Of a DNA stretch of 64,000 bases, positions 21,929-32,943 are shown piece after piece. Made by a program: the position numbers and the translations under genes. Below the pieces are notes generated by a model that worked only from the letters and a program-made list of their open reading frames with translations, was not told the origin of the DNA and did no database searches. The DNA is from Heliopora coerulea (lineage: Eukaryota > Cnidaria > Anthozoa > Scleralcyonacea > Helioporidae). Each line of letters begins with the position of its first letter. The first letter of the stretch is position 1. The stretch lies in NCBI GenBank assembly GCA_030142905.1, contig JASJOG010000180.1:70001-134000 (forward strand), in the 5' to 3' direction.

Positions 21929-23557
21929 ATGAGCCTGTCCAAAGCTCGCACTTGTTTAAGCATTGATGATAAAGTTGAACTTATAAGATATGAAAGTCAT
22001 CCACAGCTAGGTGTCAGAAAAATCGCAGAGAAATTTAGCTGTGGCCGAACTCAAGTTTCAACGATTATCAAGAATAAAGAATCCATTCTAGACGAGGCAA
22101 ACCATATAGCAAATCGGGCTAGTCGGAAAAGACAAAATCCGCAAAAATTTTCTGAAATAAACGAATATTTGTGGATATGGTACAATCGCTGCAGAGAATC
22201 TAATATTCCTGTGAGTGAGCCCATGCTGCAAGAGGAAGCAAAACTCACTGCTCAAAGACTTGGTGATGATGAATTTCAAGGTTCGAACGGATGGCTAGAG
22301 AAATGGAAGAAAAGGTACAACATCAAAGAGATGAGGGTTGCTGGTGAGGACGGTGATGTCAACGAAGTAACGCTTGATAGCTGGCAGGAGCGCGTCAAGG
22401 AATTAACAAAAGATTATGCGCCTAAAAACGTTTGGAATATGGAAGAGACCGGTCAGTTTTGGAAAGCGCTTCCAGACAAAAGTCTTTGTGAAGCAGGAAA
22501 AAGATGCAGAGGCGGAAAAAAAGCGAAACAAAGGTGTACATGGACATTCTTCGTTAATGCCGCTGGTGGTAAGGAAGAGCCTGTCGTAATTGATAAGAGT
22601 AAAAAGCCACGTTGCTTTAAGCACTTAAAGGACAATAACAAACCGTACAAGTGCCGCTATTTCTCAAACTCCAAAGCGTGGATGAAAACTGAGATTATGA
22701 TGAATGTGTTAACCAATTTGAACGGACGATTAAAACGTGAAGGCCGTACAATAATCCTGTTCCTTGACAACGCACCCTGTCATCCGCATGAACTTAAGGG
22801 TCAGTTTTCAAACATTACTTTGGCCTTTTTGCCGAAAAATACAACATCGAAGACTCAGCCTCTTGATGCCGGAATTATTCAATTGTGGAAAGTGAAGACT
22901 AGAAGGAAGCTGCTTCGCTTTGTATGTAGCAAAGTGGGTCAAGAAAACGCAAGTGAGATTGTGAAATCTGTTCATCTTCTTCAGGCTATTCAATGGGGCA
23001 AACAAGCATGAGATGAAATTGAGTCAGAGACCGTCCGAAAATGTTTTGTTAAGGTGGGAATGTATCCAGAAGAGTTAAGTGATGATAACGATGATGACCC
23101 TTTTGAAGGGGAAGAGATGATGAATTTGAATGAACTGTGCTCGAAACTTTGTAATGACTGCTCTGCCGAGCAGTACCTTGGTGCAGACGACTATGTCCCA
23201 TTCTGCGATGACTTGATCAACATCGAAGATACAAACTGGCGAGAAGGATTAAGAAGAGAGCTGTTGAACGAAACAAGCGAAATTGACAAACGCCTAATGT
23301 TAGATGATGGCCTTGACATTGACGAAGACACTGATGGCGAACAAGAAGACGATGATTTCGACGTGCCTTTGAAGGAACCCGAAATTAAGACAGCTGCCAA
23401 AGCTGCAAATGTTGCGGAGAAGCTTTTAGATTTCGCATATTTCACGGGCAACGAAGAACTTTGTCGAACTGTATTAAATGTTAATGAGATTCTTACAGAC
23501 ATACGTTTAGCAGGGCAAAAGCAAGCGCACATAACAGATTATTTCAAACCATCTTAG
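21929..23557 (+). pseudogene. pogo/Tigger-type transposase (one stop)
   Basis: 542 codons plus stop. An N-terminal Psq-like HTH (VRKIAEKFSCGRTQVSTII) is followed by a CENP-B-type DNA-binding region (GSNGWLEKWKKRYNIKE, about residues 112-128). The DDE-superfamily core then shows VWNMEETGQFWKALP, ILFLDNAPCHP and TSKTQPLDAG. The first catalytic Asp of this family (NMDES/NADET) is Glu here. The frame is cut by one TGA at 23009-23011, where relatives would have Trp, and continues in frame with DEIESETVRKCF. The C-terminus is acidic and ends QAHITDYFKPS, a PIP-box match. The transposase excises and inserts the element at TA. The stop and the D-to-E change argue against activity. Confidence 0.9.
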
Positions 23558-23905
23558 CAGAACTATAGACACTATAACATCATATTTACAACGGCAATGT
23601 AGATGTTATGTTGGTAATGTAGAGACACAAAGGTTTTATAGTGGAGTTTTTAGAGAAATTTGTAATGATAGCTGTAGACAATAACATATTAAGACCACTA
23701 TTGAAAGAATCATGTTTCAACAATCACTTATTTAAATATTAACCAACCTCTCATAAGCGGACACCTCCCGTAAGCGGACACCAGGTCGTGGTCCCGAGGG
23801 TGTCCGCTTACGGGAGGTTTGACTGTATATGAATTTATAATTACATATTGGAATAATTAGACGGCTAACCAAATAAATTCATATGTATAGTTTTTTCTCA
23901 TCCTT

Positions 23906-23968
23906 GTAAACCTACACTTTGAAGATGTTGCACGCCGCAACGAAACGTCAGTAAACATGTTTTAAAAC
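23906..23968 (+). ncRNA. Hammerhead-like motif, right arm, probably inactive
   Basis: The mirror copy of 20828-20891. The core reads TTGAAGA, so the essential first C is T. Stem II and GAA-ACGT-C are intact. Confidence 0.4.
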
Positions 23969-24085
23969 TTTTCGACTTGCCTCTTTCACTATGGCGATTC
24001 TCTTAAGAATTCTGAGCTGGGCTCTGATCTTCATATTACGATTACGCTTTCGGCCCGGAAAATCAATAGCCAAGATTATTACCGA

Positions 24086-24398
24086 TCGTTTGTCTGGGCA
24101 TGAATTTGATTTTCCTGTCACCTTTACAACTTATTGCGCAGAATTAGTAGATGGTAGATTGAAGGCTTTACATATCTTTACGGGGACAGAAACTAGCCTT
24201 GCCCTAAACAAAATAAGACCATCTATTTCTTACTTGTCATTTCTACGGTTAACATTATTCACTTGAGGGAAATTAGAATATTTCTCACAGTTTCTTTCCA
24301 AGCTTTTTTGTGTAAATTGGAACGATACTTAGACCATGTGAACTCCTGTATGACACAAACGTAACGCAAAACTTTAGCCTCACAGAGCAAACCCTTTC
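24086..24398 (+). repeat. P450 5' flank, copy 2, right part
   Basis: Continuation of the flank interrupted at 20751 by the foldback element. It holds TTTACGGGGACAGAAACTAG and ACCATGTGAACTCCTGTATG, as at 12880-13060 and 39060-39230. Confidence 0.75.
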
Positions 24399-24620
24399 AA
24401 TAAAAAGGAAAGGAAAGAAAGGAAAAGAAAAGATAACAGAAGAAAGGAAAGCAAAGTAAATGAAAGAAAAGGAAAGGAATAAAAAATAAAAGAAAAATCT
24501 TCCCTTTTGGTACAAATCATACGCAAAACCTTAGCCTTCCAGAGCAAATGTTTTTTAAAAATGAAAAGTGAAAGTAAAGTAAAGAAAGGAAAGCAAAGTA
24601 AAGAAAATGAGAGAAATAGG
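24399..24620 (+). repeat. Purine-rich GGAAAG tract upstream of P450 copy 2
   Basis: Equivalent in place and motif to 13100-13345. Confidence 0.8.
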
Positions 24621-24699
24621 AATGAAGAGAGAAACAGTCTATATTTGTGGACCTGATTGTCTCCCATTTACTTTGCCAATAGAATCGCATTGACAGAGC

Positions 24700-26416
24700 A
24701 TGTTCTTGGAAGTCGCCACATCGTTGTTCCTCGTTTGGTTTATATGGTATATCTTCACGACATACCAACAGAGAAGGCAAATGCCACCTGGACCTTGTCC
24801 GTTTCCTTATATAGGTAACCATCTCCAACTTGGATCTGATCCACTCGACCCTTTTAATAAACTTGTGCAAAAGTACGGAGACATCTTCACGGTCACGTTT
24901 CCCGTCGGTACCACAGTTGTGATAAATAGCGCAGAGCTTGCGCGGGAGGCGCGACTGCGAAGAAAAGATGATCTTGATGGTAGATGCCGCGAGACACTTT
25001 ACCCGGTTCATGTGATCGTTGGAGAAAAAGGAATGTCCACTTCAAATTCACAACATGAATTTACTTTTCGTAAGAAGATTTTCAAATCAGGATTGCATGT
25101 TTTTGGAAGCGGCATTGAGCAGGCTGGAGAAAGAGTAGAACGCGCGGTTCAGAACTTGCTGAAGGACATTGAGGCAATAGAAGGTCAACCGTTCTCGCCT
25201 AAGAAGTTCGTCGCTAGCGCTATAATAAGTCAGATGTGGGAGTGGATTTCGTCGAAGAAATACCCACTCGACCATCCCACTGTGAAAATGCTTTACGAAT
25301 TAATCACCGATATTGCAGTTCTGCTGGCCGGGGCCCCTCCTTACCGACTAATCCCATGGCTGTCCTACCTCCCAACGTCGTTCAATCGTAAATTGAAAGA
25401 CATAGTAAAGACGAGGGAGAAGGTCTTTGTCCCGGAACTACAAGCCCATCGGAATACCTACACGTCAAGTGTTACTCGCGATCTAATTGACAGCTTCATC
25501 GGCGCCTACGAGAAGGAGACAGCAAAAGAGACTAGTATAAACGTTGGATCGATTGAAGATATTCAGTCTTCTATGCTAGAAATCCTGGATGGCGCCTCGC
25601 ACACATCCTCCACTCTAACCAGCTGGTTTATTTTATACGTGCTCTTAAACCAAGATGTCCAACGTAAAATCCACGAAGAACTTGATCGAGTGGTGGGCAG
25701 AGACCGCTTACCACGCTGGCAAGATGCCAAGAACATGCCTTACCTTCAAGCCACCCTCTGCGAAGCACTCCGTCACTCACGTTTGGTGCCTGTGCTCACT
25801 ACAAACGCTATCCGAGACACAACCATCGGTGGTTACCGCATCCCAAAACGCACAGCAGTTATTATCAACACTTGCCACATTTTTGATGTTTAGGATCAAA
25901 CTGCTTCAATCATTATCAATATATAGTGGCTTCCGCTTAGGTCGCACATATATATATCGAATTTGCAACTTAGCTCGCCATCTGAGTCTCGGTAGCTCAA
26001 TGGTTAGAGCGTCTAACCGGTCATCAGAAGGTTGCGGGTTCGATCCCCGTCTGGGGCTCAGATATCATTTTCTGAGTATCGAGCTTGAAGATCGTTCATC
26101 TACTTGCCACATTCATCGAGATGAAAAAGAATGGTCCGAAGCCGATAGCTTTAAACCTGAACGTTTTCTCGATGATAATGGGATGTTTGTCGGGTGGACA
26201 GCGTTGCCGGGTTTTATGCCCTTTGGGATTGGCCGCAGAGAGTGCCCTGGTCAGGCATTGGGTAAAATAATGTTATTTTCTTTTGCGTCAGCTTTAATGC
26301 ATCGTTTCAAATTTGAATTTGCCGAAGGAGAACCCCAACCAAGTTTAGAACCATCTTGGCCTGAAATATTAATGTGTCCGAAAGATTACAAAGTTGTGGC
26401 GAAGAAGCGAATGTAA
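24700..26416 (+). pseudogene. Cytochrome P450 copy 2, disrupted by SINE
   Basis: Close homologue of copy 1 with ER anchor, PPGP hinge, I-helix GASHTS (His in place of the acid) and ExxR (EALR). After NTCHIF a SINE (25882-26101) introduces a stop at 25891-25893, giving a 397-residue product. The remaining coding sequence continues after the second target copy (26102-26113) with PERF and the heme loop FGIGRRECPG, ending at 26416. The truncated protein lacks the heme Cys and cannot be a working P450 unless the SINE is spliced out. I saw no clear splice pair. Apart from the SINE the frame is intact, so the loss is recent. Confidence 0.9.
25882..26101 (+). mobile_element. tRNA-derived SINE inserted in P450 copy 2
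   Basis: A 220-bp insertion flanked by ACTTGCCACATT at 25870-25881 and 26102-26113. The tRNA-like head holds A box TAGCTCAATGG and B box GGTTCGATCC, and the tail is GAGCTTGAAGATCGTTC. It is the same family as the cluster at 8573-9125. Removing the SINE and one target copy restores the P450 frame. Confidence 0.93.
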
Positions 26417-27500
26417 CTGAACGCTATGAATCGAAGATCAAGACTTTGCATTGTTGTGTCGTGTTATATTTCGGAGTTATGTTTAAAAGTCATTTAGTCG
26501 AAAAATATTTAAGATTTCTTCCGATTGGCGGTGGGTTTCATAGTTGTCATGTTGGTGGTCTTCGAACAAATGAACCTCATCAGATTCTATTGTATGCTAC
26601 TATTGTATGGTGGCTGTGTTTTTCATATCGACATGGGGTTTAACTCTTTCCCGGTGGCATAAGACTTCCATCATTTTACTCTGCTTAATGCCAGACGATT
26701 TATTTTATTTTAAGCATTTCACTTGAATAACATATCATTGACGTTATAATCAATCTTGTATGTACGTTGCCATGACGCGTCTGAGCTACTCTCCTCAGTT
26801 CTGCTCAATTGGTCGACGTGGTAAGAGGGCATTGTAACATTTGCATTCGATTAACAGTTACAAGATTATTGCATGATAGAGCGAAATTTTGAGTGTCAGG
26901 ACATTTTTAAGACCCGACCGGGACTTATAGTGAAAAATGTCACTTTGGGCCTTCCGGTTGGGAATCAAACCCGCGACTTCGGGTATCTTGCTAATGTGAT
27001 GCTTTGCCAACTGAGGTATGGTGGCCGATGCCGAGAGCTTGGTCACGAATTCAGTTTATACATAGTGGTAATGCGGATGAGCAGAAGGGTATATCTTTAC
27101 GGACATTGTGGCATTTACACTCGATTAACAGTTAAGTTTACAACATTATTGATGGAGGAAAATTTAGAATGTGAGGACATTTTTAAATTTTTTAAAACCT
27201 TCTAGGTTCTGTTTCAACGTAGCCGGGACGCCTGGTAAATATAGACGATGGTGTAGAGGGTAGAAACAGGGGATATTAAAGTACTGTTGCAACTACAAAT
27301 TAGTCATTTGTTTTGTTTTGAATGAAAAATTCTGATATAGAGACTATTAGCCATGGACTTTTCCATTGTGTTAATTTTAACTTCGTGATGTTAAAGAAGT
27401 GATTAGAGAAGAGCAGTAGTTTCAGTTTTCTTTAAATACATTTTAAACAAAGCGTCAGGTCGATAACTGAACTAGTACCACTCAACATTAACCCTCAATT
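26417..27500 (+). repeat. P450 3' flank, copy 2
   Basis: Downstream block as at 14905-15720, including the minus-strand SINE at 26890-27065. Homology to copy 1 stops near 27200. No gene was recognised. Confidence 0.7.
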
Positions 27501-27579
27501 ACTTAGGGATAGTTGTTTTTTGTTGTTTTCATGATGGCATGGTGACGAAAGTTTCCAATCACGTTGCTTGTAACATGCA

Positions 27580-28567
27580 TAAACCTTTAAATTTCTATCC
27601 CTTAAGATTCCTTGTTGCATGGGTTCTTGGTTTACACAATACTGACTATCCAAAGAAATATTCCGTGTGTTAAAGCCGAAAGCGGGCCTTTTATATCTAT
27701 AGATATGCCGTTGTCGATAGCAAGCTGTTGTCATTGTTATTCTTTAGAGAGGAATAGAAATATCGGTCGGAAATGGGTAAACTAAACAACCGGGGGTTGG
27801 AAATTAGCCTTGTTATTTCTTTCACTGTAAAACATTGGCTTACATCAACAACAAGAAGCAGCTTATTGATGGCTTAAGAATATTCTGTCAATAAACACTC
27901 TTGGAATCAGATGACCATTCTTTTATCGGCATCACTGCTATTGACATTTTACCTCTGAGACGACTTATTTGTAATCATTCTCTTCTCGCTTGCTCCTTCG
28001 ATTTTCGCAACTTACGCATGTAAGAACACGACTAACATCGCACTGAGTGCCACTGAGACTAAAGGGCAAAATCTCCTGTGTAGCGAACAATATGTGTAGC
28101 CTTGATCGTCTTTCCTACGGATCAGTAATCACAAGTCGACAGCCCTGTCTATACTTAGAACTACGGAGTAATTTGGGTACACTCCAATCTGTTTAGCACG
28201 TCTGCTCATTTGTACAGCAAACTGAAAACGCAAGGAATATCTACTTTTCCTGAAATGATCAAAATTGCCCCGACGGGGCCTTGATACTTCCTAAAAACCC
28301 TTGCTCATCAAAATTCCTTGTTGTGCTGTCACTTTATATTATATATTATTCTTACTATCCAAAGAAAATTTCCGTGTGTACAAGCTTAAAGAAAGCCTTC
28401 TATTTCTATAGATATGCCGTTGTTTATCAGGACCCGTTTTAAAAAAATTTCAATACTGCTCTCTCAAAGCTGAGTATCATGGTTACCAGGCATGTGTCCA
28501 TTGGTATTCTCACATGATCTCATTTTTCGAGTGGAGCAAGTCTTAAGCACATATTATTAAATGCCGT
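27580..28567 (+). repeat. Partial P450 5' flank copies
   Basis: Two degenerate copies of the TTTCTATAGATATGCCGTTG / CTATCCAAAGAAATATTCCG block (27600-28110 and 28150-28440) lie without a P450 body. They are probably relics of deleted array units. Confidence 0.55.
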
Positions 28568-28836
28568 CAGTGGCGTGACGAGGTGGGGGCAGGAAGGGGC
28601 AGTCGCCCCCGGGCACCAGGTTAAAGGGGGTGCCAAAATTCCAAATATATACCCGGAAATTTTTTTAAGAAAGTATTAGTCTATCTTTAAACTAAAATGC
28701 CCTCCATTTATTCGAGAAAATTGTTTAGGGGGAGGGGTGATGGTTTTTATATTTTTGTTAAATAGTAACGAAATTGGCAAGGGGGTGCCGAACGGTATCT
28801 TGCCCCCTCCTCCTAGGAGACATCGGCACGCCACTA
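28568..28836. mobile_element. hAT-like MITE
   Basis: A short element with CAGTGGCGTG at the left and CACGCCACTA at the right as inverted ends. Internal stretches of CCCC and GGGGG echo the element at 42401-42698. It has no coding capacity. No convincing 8-bp target duplication was seen. Confidence 0.55.
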
Positions 28837-28861
28837 CTATGGTTGAAAATCATAAGAAAAC

Positions 28862-29374
28862 ATTCAATACTAAAATAACAAGCTTTACCAAATTGTCTTC
28901 TATGACTAAACTGAAACAGCCTATAAATTTTATACAGTTAATTTTGTTAGACGGCTGTCTAACGTTCAAACGAGCATCACTGACTCAACTCCTTGCCTGC
29001 TGTTCCTTCCTGTCTAACGTTCAAACGAGAATAAGTAGCTATCACACAGTCACTCAACTCCCTACCTGCTGTGAAAACCAAACATCACATTTTCAATTCT
29101 CTAAATTTCTAAAAAATCTTGGAATTAGAACTCTGTGCATCATTAAATTCAATATTCGATGTCTGTCGACAACTTTAATAAGTATAATACAAAACAAACT
29201 CCGAAAAGAAGCACCTTGATGCTCGAAATATGAGTAAAAGCACAAGACAAAATTGAGAGGTAATATTTCGACTATATTACCTTCTGAAGTTTGTTTTGTG
29301 CTTTTACCCATGATTTCGGTACAAAGATTTTTTTTTTGAGTTTATATTTATTAAATTTAGTATTGAATACTATA
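28862..29374. repeat. Inverted-repeat element with internal hairpin
   Basis: ATTCAATACTAAA at 28862-28874 is inverted at 29356-29368. Inside, 29231-29307 forms a strong hairpin (GTAAAAGCACAA ... TTGTGCTTTTAC, with AGGTAATAT/ATATTACCT nearer the loop). An open frame at 28737-29219 crosses several elements and has no recognisable domain. Confidence 0.5.
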
Positions 29375-29904
29375 CACTTGTCTTCTTTCACTAAAATAGG
29401 ACATGTTGTCTATAGCAAGCTATCTTCACCGTTTTTCCTCAGAAAGGGACAGAATTATCGCTTGTAAATGGGTAAATTAACGACTGCCGGTGGGAAATTA
29501 GACCTGTTGTTTCACAGTAAAGTGTTGGTCTACATCAACAAGGGACAGCTTAGTGATGGATTAAGAATATTCTGTCAATTAACTCATTTCGAATCAGATG
29601 ACCATTCTTTTATCGACATAACTCGTATTGACAGCTTCCCCTCTCTAATGACATATTTCCAATCATCTTTTTCTCCCTTGCGCACGTCAGAACAACACTA
29701 ACATGAAAGTGCAATCAAAGGGCATCTTGTGTAACGCTCAGTAGGGGGCTCGGCTAAAATGTTGAATTTGCTTGACTATGAGTGCGGAATTAATGCCTGA
29801 ATAGAATTTGATTTTTATGTCCCCCTTGCAAGTTATTGGGGGGAATAAGTAGATGGTAAATTAAAAGCTTTATTTATCTCAAGGTAAAGAGACAAGCGTA
29901 GCTC

Positions 29905-30085
29905 TAACCAAAAAGAAAAGGAAAGGAAAGAAAAAAAAAAAATAACCCAAAAAAACCTTACCTTATGTCAGTAACCTGAAGCTAAATTTTAACCTACACA
30001 GAAAATCCTTTTGAAAAAATGAAAAGAAAATTAAAGGGAAGAAAATGTAAGAAAGATAAAAGAAATGAAAGAAAAGAAAACCAAT
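29905..30085 (+). repeat. Purine-rich tract upstream of P450 copy 3
   Basis: AAGAAAGG/GAAAAGAAA repeats in the position seen before the other P450 copies, here more degenerate. Confidence 0.7.
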
Positions 30086-30146
30086 TTAAATTTACGGATT
30101 TGATTGTCTCTCATTTATTTTGCTAATAGAATTGTATTGAGAAAAC

Positions 30147-31562
30147 ATGTTCTTAGAAGTCACCATATCGTTGTTCCTCGTATGGTTTATATGGTTTTTC
30201 TTGACGACATACCAAGAGAGAAGGCAAATGCCACCTGGACCTTTTCCGTTTCCTGTCATTGGTAACTTGCCCCAGCTTGGATCAGATCCACTTGATCCTT
30301 TTGGTAAACTCATGAAAAAGGACGGAAATATCTTCACGGTTTTGTCTGGTCATAAATAACGCAAAGTTTATGCAGGAGATGCTGGTGAGTAGAAAAACCG
30401 ATCTTGAGGGTAAATTGCCCAGTTCAATTTATCCAATTAATCTCATCTTCGGCAAAAGAGATGTTATGAGTTTCTCCATATGACTATGGAGAAACATATG
30501 AGTTTCGCAAGAAGGTTTTCAGATCAGCATTGCATGTTTTTGGAGCCGGCATTGAGCACGCAGAAGAGTGAATGGAACATGTAGTTCAGAACTTGCTGAA
30601 GGTGATTGAGGCAATGGAAGGTCGACCGTTCTCGCCTAAGAAGTTTGTCGCTTGCGTAATAATAAGTCAATTGTGGGAATGGATTTCTTCAAAAAAGTGC
30701 TTTCTCCACTATTCCACTGTGAAATCGGTTTTGGAATTCAACGTGAAAATTGGAAATCTGTGCGCGCAGGGAACTCTTTACCAACTTATCCCTTGGTTAT
30801 CGTATCTACCAACAACATTCAACCGTAAATTGGAAGAAGTTATAACGACGAGAGACGAGCTTTTTGCCCCGGAACTTCAAGCACATCGAGAAACCTATGT
30901 GTCAGGCGTTATTCGTGATCTAACGGACAGTTTCCAGAGCGCCTACGAGAAAGAGAAGCCAAAGAAGACTGGTAAAGATATTGGATCAATTGAAGATGTT
31001 CAGTTTTTAATGCTGGATGTCCAGGCTGCAGCTTCGGACACGTCCTCTTCTACAATAGCTTCGTTTATTTTATACACACTTCTAAACCAAGATGTCGAAC
31101 GGAAAATCCACGAAGAACTTGATCGAGTGGTGGGCAGGGGCCGTTTACCGTACAGGCAAGATTCCAAGAACATGCCTTACCCGCAAGCCACCCTCTGCGA
31201 AGTGATACGTCACTCACGTCCCAAAACGCACAGCAGTTTTTATCAACATTTACCACATCCATCGAGATGAAAAAGAATGGACTGAAGCCGATACCTTTAA
31301 ATCTGAAAGTTTTCTCGATGACAATGGGATGTTTGTCGGGTGGATAGCGTATCCGGGTTTTATGCCCTTCGGGATTGGCGGCAGAGAGTGCCCTGGTCAG
31401 GCATTGGGTAAAATAATGATATTTTCTTTTGCGTCAGCTTTAATGCATCGTTTCAAATTTGAATTTGCCGAAGGAGAACCTACACCAAATTTGGAACCAT
31501 CTGGCCCTCATGCGGTACTGTGTCCGAAAGATTACAAAGTTGTGGCGAAGAAGCGAATGTAA
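30147..31562 (+). pseudogene. Cytochrome P450 copy 3, decayed
   Basis: Begins with an intact anchor and PPGP hinge. It loses frame after GNIFTV (30350), has a small local duplication near 30470-30510 (CATATGAGTTTC) and a stop before the MEHVVQNLL segment at 30572. The middle (30572-31230) is readable, with I-helix AAASDTSS, which retains Asp-Thr. A deletion near 31220 removes the LVPMLATNAIRD region. The C-terminal part with FGIGGRECPG (31329-31562) is open. Multiple independent lesions make it an old pseudogene. Confidence 0.92.
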
Positions 31563-32580
31563 CTTAACGCTATGAATGGAAGATCAAGACTTTGTATTGT
31601 TGTGTCGTGTTATATTTCGGAGTTATGTTTAAAAGTCATTTAATCGAACAATATTTAAGATTTCTTCCGACTGACGGTGGGTTTCATAGTTGTCATGTTA
31701 TTGGTCTTCGAACAAACGAACCTCATCAAACATTATTGTATGGTACAATTGTATGGTGGCTGTGTTTTTCATATCGACATGGGGTTTAACTCTTTCCCGG
31801 TGGTATAAGACTTCCATCATTTTACTCTTGTTAACGCCAGACGACTTACACTTCAAGGGGAAAGCTCCCGCCTTGAAAGAGTTGAGCAGAGTACAGAGCA
31901 TTTAGGAATTTTGCTTCATTCTAAGCATTTCACTTGAATAACATATTACCGACTTTATAATGATTACATTACATTATAATGATTTACACTATGTGTCAGA
32001 GCTCTTCTCAGTTCTCCTCAATTAGTCGACATGGTACGAGGACATTTTAGCATTTGCACTCGATTAACAGTTACAAGATTATTGCATAACAGAGGGAAAT
32101 TTGGAGTGCCAGGGCATTTTTAAGACCCGACCTGGACTTGTAGCGAAAAATGAAACTTTGGGCCTTCCGCTTGGGAATCAAACCTGCGACTTCGGGAATC
32201 TAGCTAATGCGATGCTCTGCCAACTGAGGTATGGAGGCCGATGCGGAGAGTTTGGTCACCAATTCAGTTTATATATGGTGGTAATGTGGATGAGTAAAAG
32301 GTATATCTTAAGGGTAACTAAGGCATTTGCACTCGATTAACAGTTAAGTTTACAACATTATTGATGGAGGAAAATTTAGAATGTGAGAACATTTTTAAAT
32401 TCTTTAATACCTTCTAATCCGCAGTATTTGTTTATAGCTGTTGCGAGACCTTGTAAATTATCTAGAATACTTATTGTAACCAAGGCAAGGTAAATAAAAT
32501 AAAATAAAATAAAGACATGATTGTTTTATACAATTCTTGGTTCGAATGGATCCGATTAAATGTGTTAAATTAAGGTGTTT
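31563..32580 (+). repeat. P450 3' flank, copy 3
   Basis: Nearly identical in order to 14905-15924, including the minus-strand SINE (32097-32270) and the LINE tail with AAATA repeats (32405-32515). Together with the following 5 kb it forms a duplicate of the region after P450 copy 1. Confidence 0.8.
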
Positions 32581-32943
32581 TGTTAGCTCAGTAGAGTCAC
32601 ATTTTGGGGAGGTGCTGGATCTTTATTGGATCACAAGACAACGTACAATAACTAATGATTTATAAATATTCAATAACTGTTCACTCCAGTGAGTAGTTCT
32701 TCTGAGTCTGAGTTCTCTTCTACTTGCTTTTAAGCTCTGCTTTGTCTGCTCTCTTTTGCCTGCTTGTGTTGGCTGTCTTCGTTGGTTCTCTCTTTTCTAC
32801 TCTCTGCTGTTTGGAAAGGAGGATCTCTTTTTATGCTTTTGATGGGAAATTTTGGTTGACAGTGAGTGACAGTAGAAGTTGGCCAATCAGATACATTCTG
32901 ACCAACTCTTTCACTCTGTCAGGCGAAGGCGTTGTTGGGAATG
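32581..32943 (-). repeat. LTR, copy 3, truncated
   Basis: Homologous to 15925-16288. It is cut at ...GGGAATG, where a deletion joins it to the middle of pogo element A. Confidence 0.5.

Larger units (their letters stand above)
20913..23825. mobile_element. pogo/Tigger-type element, family B, near-complete, with HIRAN gene
   Basis: A 2913-bp element between TA dinucleotides (20911-20912 and 23826-23827). The ends are CAGTCGAACCTC and GAGGTTTGACTG. Subterminal motifs of the CCTCCCGTAAGCGGACA type recur at least five times on the left and three times on the right. It contains two divergent genes separated by 194 bp: HIRAN on the minus strand (21297-21734) and transposase on the plus strand (21929-23557). 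Each is interrupted by exactly one TGA, so the copy looks young but inactive. Confidence 0.92.
20752..24085. mobile_element. Foldback element with hammerhead-like arms, host of pogo B
   Basis: TCGTTTGTCTG occurs at 20741-20751 and at 24086-24096, an 11-bp target duplication. The empty site is visible in the P450 flanks at about 12800 and 38970. Two arms of about 160 bp (20753-20912 and about 23870-24055) are near-perfect inverted repeats. They include CATCTTCA/TGAAGATG, TTTTAAAACATGTTTACTG and GAGCCCAGCTCAGAATTC. Without the pogo insertion the element is about 420 bp with a spacer of roughly 30 bp. Arm content matches Penelope-like terminal repeats at 3040-3140 and 4135-4330. Confidence 0.8.

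Noticed and set aside
25655..26416. 253-codon frame spanning the SINE in P450 copy 2
   Set aside because: It reads the P450 in the wrong frame before the SINE and only enters the true frame afterwards. It is an accident of the insertion, not a separate gene.
28737..29219. 160-codon frame
   Set aside because: It crosses the end of a hAT-like MITE and the left part of an inverted-repeat element. No domain recognised.
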